From Rhinopithecus roxellana (lineage: Eukaryota; Chordata; Mammalia; Primates; Cercopithecidae): a stretch of 64,000 nucleotides of DNA. Positions within the stretch are counted from its first letter, which is position 1. Each line of letters begins with the position of its first letter. Location of the stretch: NCBI RefSeq assembly GCF_007565055.1, contig NC_044559.1, positions 98,602,759-98,666,758 on the forward strand. The letters run 5' to 3'. Positions 20,282 through 31,785 of this stretch are shown here, piece after piece. The notes under the pieces are model-generated. The model saw only the letters and a list, made by a program, of their open reading frames with translations. It was not told the origin of the DNA and ran no database searches. The translations under genes and the position numbers were made by a program.

Positions 20282-21535
20282 CTAGAGACAGAGAAAGGAC
20301 TTTAAATGAAAGTGACTTCCTCCCCGCTCCCCCAGTCAGGAAGTTTACTTTTTAAGTGAGAAGGGAAAAAACAAAAACAGACAACCAAAAAAAACCCCAT
20401 GTCTTTTTTAACCTTTCTTACTATTTTAGGAAAGCATGAATAAACAAAACCAAACACTAGGACAGGAACTGGTCAGTCTGAGTATTTCCCCAGTAGAACA
20501 CAGACAGCACTGGCCTGCAGGAAAGAGAGGGGATCCAGTCTCATGGCATACAAATTTCTTAGCCTAGTCCAGATTAAAGGACAATAAATGCTGAGTCCAA
20601 TATATTTTAAACCTATGCAAGACATTCAGTAAAACCTCATAAAGGCAACTCATATCCACATAAAAACTGAGGCTTTCAGAATTAATAACAAAAAGGCATT
20701 CAAAATTTCAAAAGATTTCAATTCTAGTTGACTAAGCCTCTCTTCTACCATTTGGTTTCTTTTCTATTTGGTAAAATAACTTGATATGGGAGGCAGGTGA
20801 AGGGAGCTTCATACCCCTGAAATGTAAGGTGGTCTCATTAGGGCTAAGTACTTAATCAAGGTCATTTCAGGACTTCAGTGTGCTTGGCTCAAAACAGACA
20901 AACAAACAAAACCCAGTAACTCCATTGGGCAGGGGAGTCCAGCCCCACGAGAATAACAGAACCTTTAAACTATTAATTACGATACTAACAACATCAATTA
21001 AGTTACTTTAGTTCATTTTCCTTATTCAGTAAGGAAAAAAAGAACTAAAGTCTAGCTGAAATAAATATAAGAAAAATCTTTTTTTCCCAAGATTTCCAGT
21101 CAACTTTCCAAACCAAATCAAGTTCCAATTGGTTTGGATAAAACCCAGTATTTATGATTTACTTCAATCAAATGAAAACACTAAAGCTTGCAGGCTTCAC
21201 TCTAAGTGATTTTTATGATGTGGCGTATCATAAACCACGGCTTGGTATGTTGTTCCACATACTGAGACCAATAACCTATGATTGAAAACATTATTTTTCA
21301 TCAGAAACCAACTGAGACTTTTAAACAGAACAACCCTAAAATATGTATCTTATTTAACAAGCCAGTAAGCTAACTTTATACTTGGTGCTTTTTATTTGAA
21401 ATAAGTAAATGATTCCCCAAATTGCCTAATTAGCAGTATCATTAAGGATGAGTTAGAATAACTATTTCCAGAGCAAAACATGCACTCACATGCTCTCTGC
21501 ACATACTGAGGGAAACAACTTTTTGTGAACATTAC
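20282..21535 (-). other. ANK3: 1.25-kb intron between E4 and E5
   Basis: No Alu, L1 or exon was recognised. The sequence is AT-rich throughout. Confidence 0.75.
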
Positions 21536-21747
21536 CTGGAGGCCCACTCGAATTCTTTTAGTTAGAGCACCCTCTGGGAAAGATGCTTGAACAAGGGGCA
21601 CTGTGGTGCTGCTCAGAATGCCACCTTCAGGACCAATCTGGTTGCTTTCCTGCTTAATCCGTGAAACCACTGCAAAATACTGGGGGAAATCTTTCGTGAT
21701 AATCCTGCAGATACGCTTTTTCCCTAACTCTTCTGGGCTATCAAGTT
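21536..21747 (-). CDS. ANK3: ANK3 exon (window E4): ZU5N-ZU5C junction
   Basis: The 212-nt exon has acceptor tttgtcttttcag and donor GTAATGTTC. It starts with two bases completing a glutamate codon and ends in phase 0. It begins ELDSPEELGKKRICRIITKD, contains the ZU5-type block IGPEGGILSSTTVPLVQASF, and ends KRIRVGLQ. It closes ZU5N and opens ZU5C. A minus-strand Alu, sense relative to the gene, lies about 70 bp upstream of the acceptor. Its tail therefore falls close to where the branch point should be. Confidence 0.96.
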
Positions 21748-21819
21748 CTGAAAAGACAAATGAAAGAAAATGCCATGAGAATAAGCATATCTACAACATA
21801 CCTTAAGTCAAAATGATGC

Positions 21820-22123
21820 TTATTTATTTATTTATTTATTTTGAGACGGAGTTTCACTCTTGTTGCCCAGGCTAGACTGCAATGGCATGATCTTGGCTCA
21901 CCACAACTTCTGCCTCCCTCGTTCAAGCAATTCTCCTGCCTCAGCCTCCTGAGTAGCTGGGATTACAGGCATGCGCCTCCACGCCCAGCTAATTTTGTAT
22001 TTTCAGTAGAGACAGGGTTTCTCCATGTTGTCCAGGATGGTCTTGAACTCCCGACCTCCGGTGACCTGCCTGCCTCGACCTCCCAAAGTGCTGGGATTAC
22101 AGGCGTGAGCCACTGGGCCCGGA
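21820..22123 (-). mobile_element. Alu, minus strand, beside the E4 acceptor
   Basis: The reverse Alu runs from a (TTTA)n tail and gagacggagtttcactcttg to gagccactgggcccgg. It lies about 70 bp upstream of the E4 acceptor in transcript direction, in the same sense as the gene. Confidence 0.92.
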
Positions 22124-22879
22124 CGATACATCATTTTAATAGTCAAAATCATTTATACTCCATAGCCTAAACAGTTTTTATGATAAAGAGAAAATAGCAG
22201 TGACCATAAAATACTGGGTTTTGCAAAAATATTATAAAACTACTAATATAAGTATTTGTAGAAAATATTTTTACTGAGTGGGAACAAACATTTTCAAGAA
22301 CTGACATTTTACCGCCTGTGGATAAATTCCCAGTTTTCAAGAACAAGAGTGGGAATTTATAATACTTTGCCCCCAAGTTGCCAAAAGTAGAAATGAGTTA
22401 GGAAAAAAAAAAGTGAGGCCTCATAAGAAAGTGAATAAGAGCTTAAGTATGCCTGAAAGCTCCAGAACTTCATTTAAAAACCTCTTTCAAATAGTTTAAA
22501 GTTATCCAAATGTTTAGCATCATCATCACCAATTTCTTCGTGCCTACTGATGGCTCTCATGCATGGAACTCAACCTGTCCACACACGGATACATCTTCTT
22601 CCCTCCAGTTTACCTCCAAAACTACTTTCCTCCATAGTCCTAACTCTAGGAAGGGTTTACAGTCTACTCACTCCTTCACTCTAATAGTTATGACTCAGCT
22701 TCCTTCATACTTTACAAATGGTCACAATCCAAGTCCAGTTGATTCTCTTTTGGACGTGGCTCACCCTCCTGTCACCTGGGTGTTCAGGCCCTGTTTTAGC
22801 TTTGCCTAATTGCTAAGACCACCTCCCAACCAACTCACCTCTCTCACTCCTGTCTATCCCCCATAGTGCATCCAGATGT

Positions 22880-22901
22880 GTGTGTGCATGTGTGTGTGTG
22901 T
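22880..22901. repeat. Short (TG)n run
   Basis: The run reads tgtgtgtgcatgtgtgtgtgtg. It is a minor simple repeat. Confidence 0.7.
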
Positions 22902-22962
22902 TTCAAAGCCAAATTTTATGCCTACTTCTGGTGGGCTTCATTGGAATAAATTAAAAATTTTT

Positions 22963-23182
22963 TCGAGACCATCCTGGCTAACACGGTGAAATCCCATCTC
23001 TACTAAAAAATACAAAAAATTAGTCGGGCGTGGTGGCAGGCGCCTGTAGTCCCAGCTACTCGGGAGGCTGAGGCAGGAGAATGGCGTGAACCCAGGAGGC
23101 GGAGCTTGCAGTGAGCTGAGATCCAGTCACTGCACTCCAGCCTGGGCGGCAGAGCGAGACTCCACCTCCAAAAAAAAAAAAA
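22963..23182 (+). mobile_element. AluY, 5'-truncated, plus strand
   Basis: It begins inside the left monomer at tcgagaccatcctggctaacacgg, keeps the right monomer (gagcttgcagtgagctgagatcc) and ends in an A tail followed by T8. Confidence 0.9.
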
Positions 23183-23645
23183 TTTTTTTTTATAGCATAA
23201 GTGTTTGAGATTAGCAAGAGTATTTTGAAAAAGTAGGTTTGTGAAGGAGGATTTATCTTATATGATATTAAAATTTACTCAGAAGTACCATAAACAGTTA
23301 AACACACACATTATAGAAATATAAGAATTTTACATAGAAATAGAAAAATAGGTTCGGGGACAATCATAGAGATTCAAGAAATAGATTCAAGTTTAAATAT
23401 GTATACTGTATATATATAAATCCATATATATTTACTTTTATATATGTATTATGTATTTAAGTTATATTTAAATCAAGGTCATATATTTAAGTTTCAAATA
23501 AGTGGGAGAAAGATGATTTATTTAAAAGATGGTATCTACAGAATAGGAAATCTATTTGGAAAAACAAAGCTAAATCACATCTTATTGTATATAAATAAAA
23601 AATTCCATTTGCTTAGGAGACAACTATTTTTAAAAATTAAAATTT

Positions 23646-23935
23646 GGCCAGGCGTAGTGGCTCATGCCTGTAATCCCAGCACTTTGGAAGGCCGAGGCAG
23701 ATCACGACGTCAGGAGTTCAAGACCAGCCTGGTCAAAAAGGGGAAACCCCATCTCTACTAAAAAGTACAAAATTTAGCTGGGTGTGGTGGCGTGCACCTG
23801 TAATCCCAGCTACTTGGGGGGCTGAAACAGAAGAATCACTTGAACCCGGGAGGCAAAGGTTGCAGTGAGCTGAGATCATGCCACTCCCTCCATCCTGGGT
23901 GATAGAGTGAGACTCCATTTCAAAAAAAAAAAAAA
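23646..23935 (+). mobile_element. Alu, plus strand, inside the old L1
   Basis: It reads ggccaggcgtagtggctcatgcc to ctccatttcaaaaa. Flanking aaaattaaaatt sequence forms an approximate target-site duplication. Confidence 0.92.
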
Positions 23936-24521
23936 ATTAAAATCTTACCAAAAAATTCAGGAAAATATGGTTCAGCTTTAGTTAAGGGAAACTTCCTATA
24001 CAAAACTGGAAACCCAGAAGCCTAAAAGCATAATATAAAAGGTAATATATTTGACTACATAAAAATGTAAAGATTTCCATGACAAAAAGAGTAAACTTGA
24101 AAAACAAAAAGTAGACTGGAAAAATAGCCACACCTGACAAATAAAAGATTAATATGCTCAATACCAAATGTATTAATAACAGGATAGCAGACAAGTCAAT
24201 AGACAATAGCAAAATATTATAAACAGGCAATTCACAGAAGCTGAAAAATGGTCAATAAAACATATTACAAGTTCAAACTGGATAATTTACATGGAGATGC
24301 CAATTATAATGAGACACTATCTCCCTCCACACCTACTTCTTGGATTAGCTAAAATGAAACACTAATAACATCTTGTTATCAGAGAAAAATTAAGGGAAAC
24401 AAGTGCTTTCATTATTGCAGGTGGGTATGAATGGCAATAATCTTTTAACAGTGTAACTGGGCATCATCTATTCAAATTGAAAATGCACCTACCCTGGACC
24501 CAGCAATACCATTTACTGACA

Positions 24522-24811
24522 TTTTTTTTTTTTTTTGAGACAGATCTCACCTTCTCGCCCAGGAGTGCAGTGGGCAGGATCTCGGCTCATTGCAACCTCT
24601 GCCTTCCCGGTTCTAGTGATTCTCCTGCCTCAGCCTCCTGAATAGTTGGGATTACAGGCACATGCCACCACACCTGGCTAATTTTTGTATTTTTAGTAGA
24701 GACAGGGTTTCACCATGTTGGCCAGGCTTGGTCTCAAACTCTTGACCTCAGGTGATCCCCCGCCTTGGCCCTACAAAGTGTTGGGACTACAGGCGTGAGC
24801 CACAGCACTCA
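24522..24811 (-). mobile_element. Alu, minus strand, inside the old L1
   Basis: The reverse Alu runs from a T14 tail and gagacagatctcaccttctcgcc to gtgagccacagcactcagc. Confidence 0.9.
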
Positions 24812-24929
24812 GCAGCATTGCTTATAAAGACTAAAGCCTGAAAGAACTTTCATCTTTATCAATAAGGGAATGGTTACATAATTAACAGTTTACCCATATT
24901 CTAGACATTCCTGCGGTTAGTAAACAGAA

Positions 24930-25130
24930 TGATTCCAATTCATTCATTTACCAAGTTTCTACTGAGGGACCACCATGTAGAGCACTGATCTAATCACTGG
25001 TGATAGGGTAGAGAGGAAATTAAAGTCACTCTCACATGGAAATTTTATTCTAATAGGGGATAAAGAGGGGTAGGTACATCACTAAACAAATATGAAGAAA
25101 ACATAAATCAAGGTGAGGGAATAGAATGTG
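24930..25130. repeat. Possible ancient interspersed repeat (L2/MIR-type)
   Basis: The block runs from an attcattcatttaccaagtttctactgagg opening to aatttattctaataggggat. This resembles the common mammalian 'attgagcacctactatgtg...tctagtgggg' repeat. It is highly diverged and the family assignment is uncertain. Confidence 0.4.
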
Positions 25131-25343
25131 ACCAGGGAGGGTGGGGGTGGGAGGAGAGGTTCTCATTTGAACAGGATGATTTGAGATGTGACACTAGAGG
25201 GCAGACCTGGAGGGAGGGAGAAAGGGAGGGAGCCAGGCAGACAGTGAATGCCCTGTATAACCTGCAGAAATTGCTGTATACCTGAGCAAGATGCACAGCA
25301 ATGTGCATGGGATGATCCTTTATAGGGGAAAATGTAATCTGCA

Positions 25344-25641
25344 TTTTGTTTGTTTTTGTTTTTGAGATGGAGTCTCGCTCTGTGGCCAGGCTGGAGTGCA
25401 GTGGCACAATCTCGACTCACTGCAACCTCCACCTCCCAGGTTCAAGTGATTCTCCTGCCTCAGCCTCCCGAGTAGCTGGGACTACAGGTGCGCGACACCA
25501 TGCCCAGCTAATTTTCCTATTTTTAGTAGAGACGGGGTTTCACCATGTTGGCCAGGATGGTCTCGATCTCTGACCTCATGATCCGCCTGCCTTGGACTCC
25601 CAAAGTGCTGGGATTACAGGTGCGAGCCACTGCGCTAGGCC
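25344..25641 (-). mobile_element. Alu, minus strand
   Basis: The reverse Alu runs from gagatggagtctcgctctgtggcc to gcgagccactgcgctaggcc. Confidence 0.92.
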
Positions 25642-26345
25642 ATGTTTGTATATTTTCATAAGAAATATATACAAGAAACATTCTAGGCTGTTAGCAATGG
25701 TTACCTCAGAGGAACAGGAAATGGAATTGGGGAGGGGAGATAAGAGGGTAGGGAACAAGGAGTATTACCCTTGGGTTGATATAGCTGCGCTTGTTTTACC
25801 TATTAACAAAATAAAGGAAAAAATTTCCCAAACTTTGGGGGATGGGGGGTTGTTTTTGCTGTTCATTACTCCTGTAGGCCTCTTTTCATACCTCAGATGC
25901 ATACTGCACGTGTTCCACTGTCCCTTCACTATTAACATTTCTGCCTCCTTTATCAGATAATGTGAGGCTGAGATTATGGCTTATTTCAAATAGAAATTTG
26001 TAGAATGACAAAATGAATGATTAGGTAATTGGATCAATACATCTTTTCATTTTATGGATCAACCACTATACTCTGAGATGGGAGGATCAAATTATCAACT
26101 AGGAGAGAAACAGGGTTCAACCCAGATTTTAAAAATGAGCCATCAACAGAACTTTTATTATCAAACATTGATTTCCCAAATGGAAGAATGATTATAGAAC
26201 TATTTTCTTCTTTAATTAACAATGGTAACTATTAGAAAAAAAGGAACTGGAATTTTACTCCTTTTTGCCTCCTCAAGTATGTTCTTCTCCTCTGTAAACC
26301 TAAACACTGAAATCCTAGTGTAGGAAAAGAAAAGAAAACAAAGAA

Positions 26346-26643
26346 TTTTGTTTTGTTCTGTTTTGAGACAGAGTCTCTCTCTGTTGGCCAGGATGGAGTG
26401 CAGGGGCACCATCTCAGCTCACTGCAACCTCCACCTCCCAGGCTCAAGCTTCTCCTACCTCAGCCTCCCAAGTAGCTGGGATTACAGGCGTGTGCCACCA
26501 TACCCGGCTAATTTTTGTATTTTTAGTAGAGACGGGGTTTCACCATGTCGGCCAGGCTGGTCTCAAACTCCTGATCTCAGGCAATCCGCCTGCCTCAGCC
26601 TCCCAAAGTGCTGGGATTACAGGCGTGAACCACCGCGCCCAAC
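26346..26643 (-). mobile_element. Alu, minus strand
   Basis: The reverse Alu runs from gagacagagtctctctctgttgg to gaaccaccgcgcccaacc, with a ttttgttttgttctgtttt tail. Confidence 0.92.
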
Positions 26644-27277
26644 CAGAATTTTTAAAAAAGAAAGTTTTCCTACAGAAAAACAGGAAAGAATCAGTCTGCT
26701 TAGGAGTTTTTACATTCTGGAGGAGTTTTTACCTATTCAATGTAACTGAAAGGAGATAAACGTTTTCCATAGATAACAAATATAGTTCCCTTTCCATGAT
26801 TTGGCTTACTTAAGAGAGTGGATTCCTCAAGTTCATAACTCAGGTTGCAGCTGAGAAAGTTCTGACTATCTATTTAAATTGCTATACAACGTATCATCAT
26901 CGGCTAAGCAGATATTTTTTCACTTCAGCCACAAAGATGTCATTATGTTCTCCTTCAAAATGGCTCAGGACTCCTTATGGTGCTAGCAATTTAAGGAGAC
27001 ATGACCATGAAATTACATCCTTCAAATGGGGCAGATTTCCTAATTCTGCTTACAACAAACTGTGTATCCTGTGAGTATGAAATTTACTCGAGATCAGTCT
27101 AGACCCACCAGAGGAACTGAGGCATCTTTTGGGGAATGGCAGTATTGTACACTTCTTAGCTATTTTTGTGTGTGAGAGAGTTCTGGGTATATGTGCACAC
27201 GTTTGTGAGGATTACAAGTAGAAAGAAACAGCTATAACACCCTTGAAAACGATGATAGCACTGAATTGAGAAGAACT

Positions 27278-27399
27278 GCCACTTTGTGTAATAGAGGTAG
27301 GCTGACCACAGCTAAGCTATACCTTGTCACCTTTGATTGCCACTTTGTGTATTAGAGGCAAGCTGACCACACTTAAGCTATACTCTATCACCTTTGATA
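27278..27399. repeat. Imperfect 61-bp tandem duplication
   Basis: Units 27278-27338 and 27339-27399 both run from gccactttgtgta through taagctata to cacctttgat, with a few substitutions. Nothing matching this unit was noticed elsewhere in the window. Confidence 0.9.
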
Positions 27400-27621
27400 A
27401 GGCATTAAAGCCACCCCAAATATAAAGTGAACATGTACATTTCAGATGCAGCAGACAAGTTGTAAGTGGAAACGCTCAGATTTCTAACTATATAAACAGA
27501 GAAGCTCCCAGGAGAAGCTGATCAGTACCCTCCACATTCAACTTCTGACACATTTTAGAATTTCCCAGCAGCTCGGGGACCCTCTGTCTTGTGTCCATTT
27601 TTTTCAAAGCTTTTAGCAATT

Positions 27622-27675
27622 CTTTTGACACCATTAAATTCTTTGACACCATTAAAATTTGACACCATTAAAATT
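27622..27675. repeat. Three tandem copies of a ~20-bp unit (gacaccattaaa)
   Basis: The motif ttgacaccattaaa occurs three times in 54 bases with slightly different spacers. This fits local slippage or a small tandem duplication. Confidence 0.85.
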
Positions 27676-27864
27676 GACCTTCAATGTACATTTTAACAGT
27701 ATTTTGAAGATAAGCCCCAAATGTGGGAATTTCAGGCACTGCTGTAGGCAAGGGGGACATTTAGCATCTCCATGTACTATTCCTTAAATAGAATCACATA
27801 CACTGCCTTCTTCAACACTCAGACTTCCAGGTGTCTACATGATGAAATGGAGAAACAGTATTCT

Positions 27865-28176
27865 ATTTTTTTTTTTTTTTTTTTTTTTTTGAGACAGGGT
27901 CTTACTCACTCTGTTGCTTAGGATAGAGTACCGTGGCGTGATCTCTGCACACTACAATTTCCACCTCCCGGGTTTAAGCAGTTCTTATGTCTCAGCCTCC
28001 CAAGTAGCTGGGATTACAGCCGTGTGCTACCATTCCCAGCTAATTTTTGTATTTTTAGTAGAGATGGGGTTTCACAATGTTGGCCAAGCTGGTATTGAAC
28101 TCCTGAGCTCAAGTGATGTGCCCGCCTTGGCTTCCCAAAGTGCTGGAATTACAGGCATGAGCCACCACGCCCAGCC
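27865..28176 (-). mobile_element. Alu, minus strand
   Basis: A T24 tail is followed by gagacagggtcttactcactctgttgc; the element ends gagccaccacgcccagcc. It is moderately diverged. Confidence 0.92.
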
Positions 28177-29044
28177 CTCTCTGGTTTCTTATAACCAGGT
28201 TTCATCCTGCTTGTGTGCTTAAAATATTTATAAGTTTTTTTTCCCTGAGAATAAAGGCCAAGAAAACTACAAAAATATACAAAAAGTATTACTTAAATAT
28301 TGTTTTGTAAAGAAAGGCAAAATCTCTTAAAGGGCTGCAGTTGACGGCTAGGCTATGAAATTCTAGGATATTGCATAAGTTAAAAAAATGAATGACGTAC
28401 ATAGTAGGTAAGCGTGAGAAGGCAAGAGGAGGAGGTAAAGCTGTCAGTAATGTCACTACATAATCCTTAGGATCTGAAAATTACATGACCATTAATAGGA
28501 TTAGCATTAATAAATATTATATGTAAATAAAACACTAGATAACATTTTAATGTGTTAATACATTCAACTTAAACACATTTTTCCCCTGTTTCTTGCTTTT
28601 AAAAAAGGAAGGTGAAATACAAAACAAAATATCCTTAGCTCAGTGCTGGAAAATAGAGAACTAAATCCCCAGACAGCTGGAAGGAGGCTCCAAGGGGGAA
28701 GGAGGCAAGGGCCCTCCACACTCAGCTAACTCTCACACCCTGACTGTGGCCGCATTGCTTGGCATCATTAGTACCTTCCCCTAAGGCTTCTGAGTCTAAT
28801 AAAATTATTAGTGTGTTTTAAAAATTAGGTGTTCTTTTCATAAAAAGTGAAGTAGCCATAGTTAAACTATATTAAACTAAATGATGTTTGATATTGAGAC
28901 CCGGCACACAGCAGGTGCTAAAAGAGCGTCCACTGAAGAAATCAACTAGGAATCAATAAGACTCAGACACTCTTCATATCAAACAACTGTATAGTTCTTT
29001 AAGTCTTGCTATAAAATATACGTAGTTGTAGAGACTGGTGATTG

Positions 29045-29357
29045 TTCTTTTAATTTATTATTTTATTTTATTAAGTATGAGGTTTCACTTTGTCACTCTG
29101 GCTGGAATGCAGTGGTATGATCATAGCTCACTCCAGCCTTGAACTCCTGGGCTCAAGCAATCCTCCCACTTCAGTCTCCTGAGTAGCTGACGCTACAGAT
29201 GTACATCACCATGCCCTGCTAATTTCTAAACTTCTTTTGTAGAGACTGGCCCTTGCTATATTGCCCAGGCTGGTCTTGAACTCCCGGCCTCAAGCAATCC
29301 TCTGCCTCAACCTCTCAAAGTATTTGGATTACAGGTGGGAGCCACTGTGCCTGGCCT
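29045..29357 (-). mobile_element. Old Alu (AluJ-like), minus strand
   Basis: Diverged reverse Alu with tcatagctcactccagccttgaactcctgggctcaagcaatcctcc, a J-type feature, ending ccactgtgcctggcc. Confidence 0.85.
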
Positions 29358-29572
29358 AGTTTTATTTTTATTTAAAAAAAAAAAAATGCATGTGAAAAAG
29401 TGGTTCTAATCTTCCTACTTTTTAATCCACAGTGAAATCTATTATGTCCATGTGTTTATAACTCAAATTACTGTTTACTTAATGAACATTTACACAAATG
29501 AGTTTAACTTTCATGAGAATATAAAACTCCTTCTGGAAGTTTTGTATTACATATTTTAAAAGTATATCAGAG

Positions 29573-29887
29573 GCCAGTCGCAGTGGCTCATGCCTGTAAT
29601 CCCAGCATTTTGGGAGGCCGGGATGGGTGGATCACCTGAGATCAGGAGTTCAAGACCAGACCATGTGGGCAACATGGTGAAACCCTGTCTCTACTAAAAA
29701 TACAAAAATTAGCCAGGTGTGTCGGCGGGTGCCTGTAATCCCAGCTATCGCGGGGCTGAGGCAGGAGAATCACTAGAACTTGGGAGGTGGAGGTCACAGT
29801 GAGCCAAGATCACGCCATTGCACTCCAGCCTGGGCGACAGAGCGGGACTCCGCCTCAAAAATAAATAAAGAAATAAAATAAGATAAA
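29573..29887 (+). mobile_element. Alu, plus strand
   Basis: It runs from ggccagtcgcagtggctcatgcc to cgcctcaaaaataaataaag, with a mixed A/T tail. Confidence 0.92.
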
Positions 29888-30719
29888 AGTGTATCAGAGA
29901 AGTCAGATTTCCAGACAAATAGTAATAAAGCCTGATAATGTAAAAATGAACAGTGCCAATATTCTTTCTGGGACTGAACTTATATGTGTTTAGATTTTAA
30001 AAACGGCCCTTACTAATTAGGTCAAAGAAGCAGCAATATATTACCAAGAATCTTTTGTTTTGTCTCATCCTATACATCACAGAAAAAAGCTCAACAAAAT
30101 AATCTGCGGCACAAATGCAATGCCTCTATCACATTCACATCTGCAGAGTTCCTAGCTTCTAATGCGATGTTCTCCAACCTGGCCATATAAGAAACAACCG
30201 TACTACATGTTAGTACCACAGATTGCTGGCCTCCTGATTAGGCAGACACAGGGTGAAACCTGCAAATCTGTTTTCACACTCTGTCCAAGTGACTTTTTGA
30301 CACATTTTAAAAAGTAATGTCTTGGTAGACTCTCATCCTGTACTTTGTCTTAAAAATTCAGAACTCAAATTGTTAAAAACATGACAACAGGACCCTATAA
30401 AAAATAAGAATGGTTTAATATGAGAAGAGAAGCTTATTGGCAAAAATATTCATTACTTTTATGTGGTTTTGTTTTTTAAAAGGATATTCTAAGTAACTCC
30501 ATAGCTACCGAATTAAGGGAGAAAATGGCATAAGTTGCTGTAAGGTAAACAATAGAACATAAACGTAAGAGCTTCTTACCGTTCAGGGTGATTCATAATG
30601 CCATAGACTATGAAAAGACCCTGAAATTCCTCTCTCCTCTATCTTTTTAAAATACTTACTAACATACAAAAAGAGGATTAAAGGGAAAAGAGAAGGCAGT
30701 TTTGGCCAGGAGGAAGACT

Positions 30720-30885
30720 GAACTTTACACTTACTGAAGGTCTATTTTGTGTCAGGCCAATTATCATTTGGCCCACGCAGCATTTTGGTAAAATAGGTGT
30801 CTGAAGTTCAGAGAGGTTAAGTGACTTGCCCAGATGGATTTAGCTCATCGGTTTTAGAGCTTAGAACCTAGGTCTAGGAAAGGGG
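30720..30885. repeat. MIR-like ancient SINE remnant
   Basis: Contains gaagttcagagaggttaagtgacttgccc followed by gcttagaacctaggtc, a recognisable but diverged MIR-type core. Confidence 0.55.
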
Positions 30886-31589
30886 CATTGGGAAGAGATG
30901 AAGTCACACAGACATGGACTTCAACCACTCTTTAACACAGTGTCTTTGCAGACTGCCTGACGCATGAGTGGTGGTTGATAAATGGATGACTAATGAATAG
31001 ATTTGCAAGTGCCTTGGTGGAAAAGGTGACCTGACTTTTCATTGATCCATCTAAGTAGCGGGCCTGATTACAGAGCCACTAATGTTCTATAGCCTTCTTG
31101 CCCCATAGATAAATGATACATTTCTTAAGCACCTTGTAACTCAGTTTATTTATAAAAGGTGGGACAGCATTCTCTGTGACTGAGGTTTTGTTACAAACAA
31201 TAAGAATCATAAAATGCTTTGTAAATATAAATGGTTATGGAGACCATAATACAATGAAGCATAAATAACATGACTGAAATCATGTTCTGACTAAATGGGT
31301 TACTCTAATGCTTTCAAATGACCATCTTGATTAGTTTTTGCCTCATTCAAAATTAGATTTCAAAGGCTATTTGTGACCTGGTCAGGTTGGGGTGTGAATA
31401 GTCCATGGAAGGAATACAAATGGCCTCAAGGTTTCCCAAAGGATGATTTCTGTATCAAGGTTAATTTCTAGTCAGGTGCATGCTTTGCTCAGTTCCTCTA
31501 AGAATGGGGTGTTTGATATTGAGAGGTGAAAAAATAAAGGATTTTTAGAATGTTAGATTTCAAAAAGCAAGTTATAGCATCTGTGGAAA

Positions 31590-31785
31590 GTCACTGTAGA
31601 CAGGTGCACAGGGTTGAAATCTAGCTCTGCAGTCAGTGCACCTGGACCTTAGGCACGGTCCAGAACTTCTCTGAGCCATATGTTCCTCATCTATGTGATT
31701 AGGATGAGAAGTTTCCCCTGGGATGGATATGAAAATAAATGATAGAAAACCACCCAGCACAATTCTGTTCATATAATAACTTAGA
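31590..31785 (+). repeat. MIR-like ancient SINE remnant
   Basis: Contains the degenerate MIR order gggttgaaatctagctctgc ... cttctctgagccatatgttcctcatctatg ... cccagcacaattctgttcata. Confidence 0.55.

Larger units (their letters stand above)
23195..24960 (+). mobile_element. Old L1 remnant interrupted by two Alus
   Basis: Sequence at 23236-23300 resembles L1 ORF2 (a degenerate gagggatttatcttat...atattaaaa block). The stretch 23936-24521 includes the typical L1 segment around gcaccctggacccagcaataccat. It resumes after an Alu at 24812 with L1-like aaataagggaatggttac. It is highly diverged with no usable frame. Confidence 0.6.

Noticed and set aside
26348..26749. 133-codon frame, and many similar ones with 'LLPRLECNG...SASQVAGITG' peptides
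   Set aside because: These are antisense translations of Alu elements. The same peptide recurs at each minus- or plus-strand Alu in the window.
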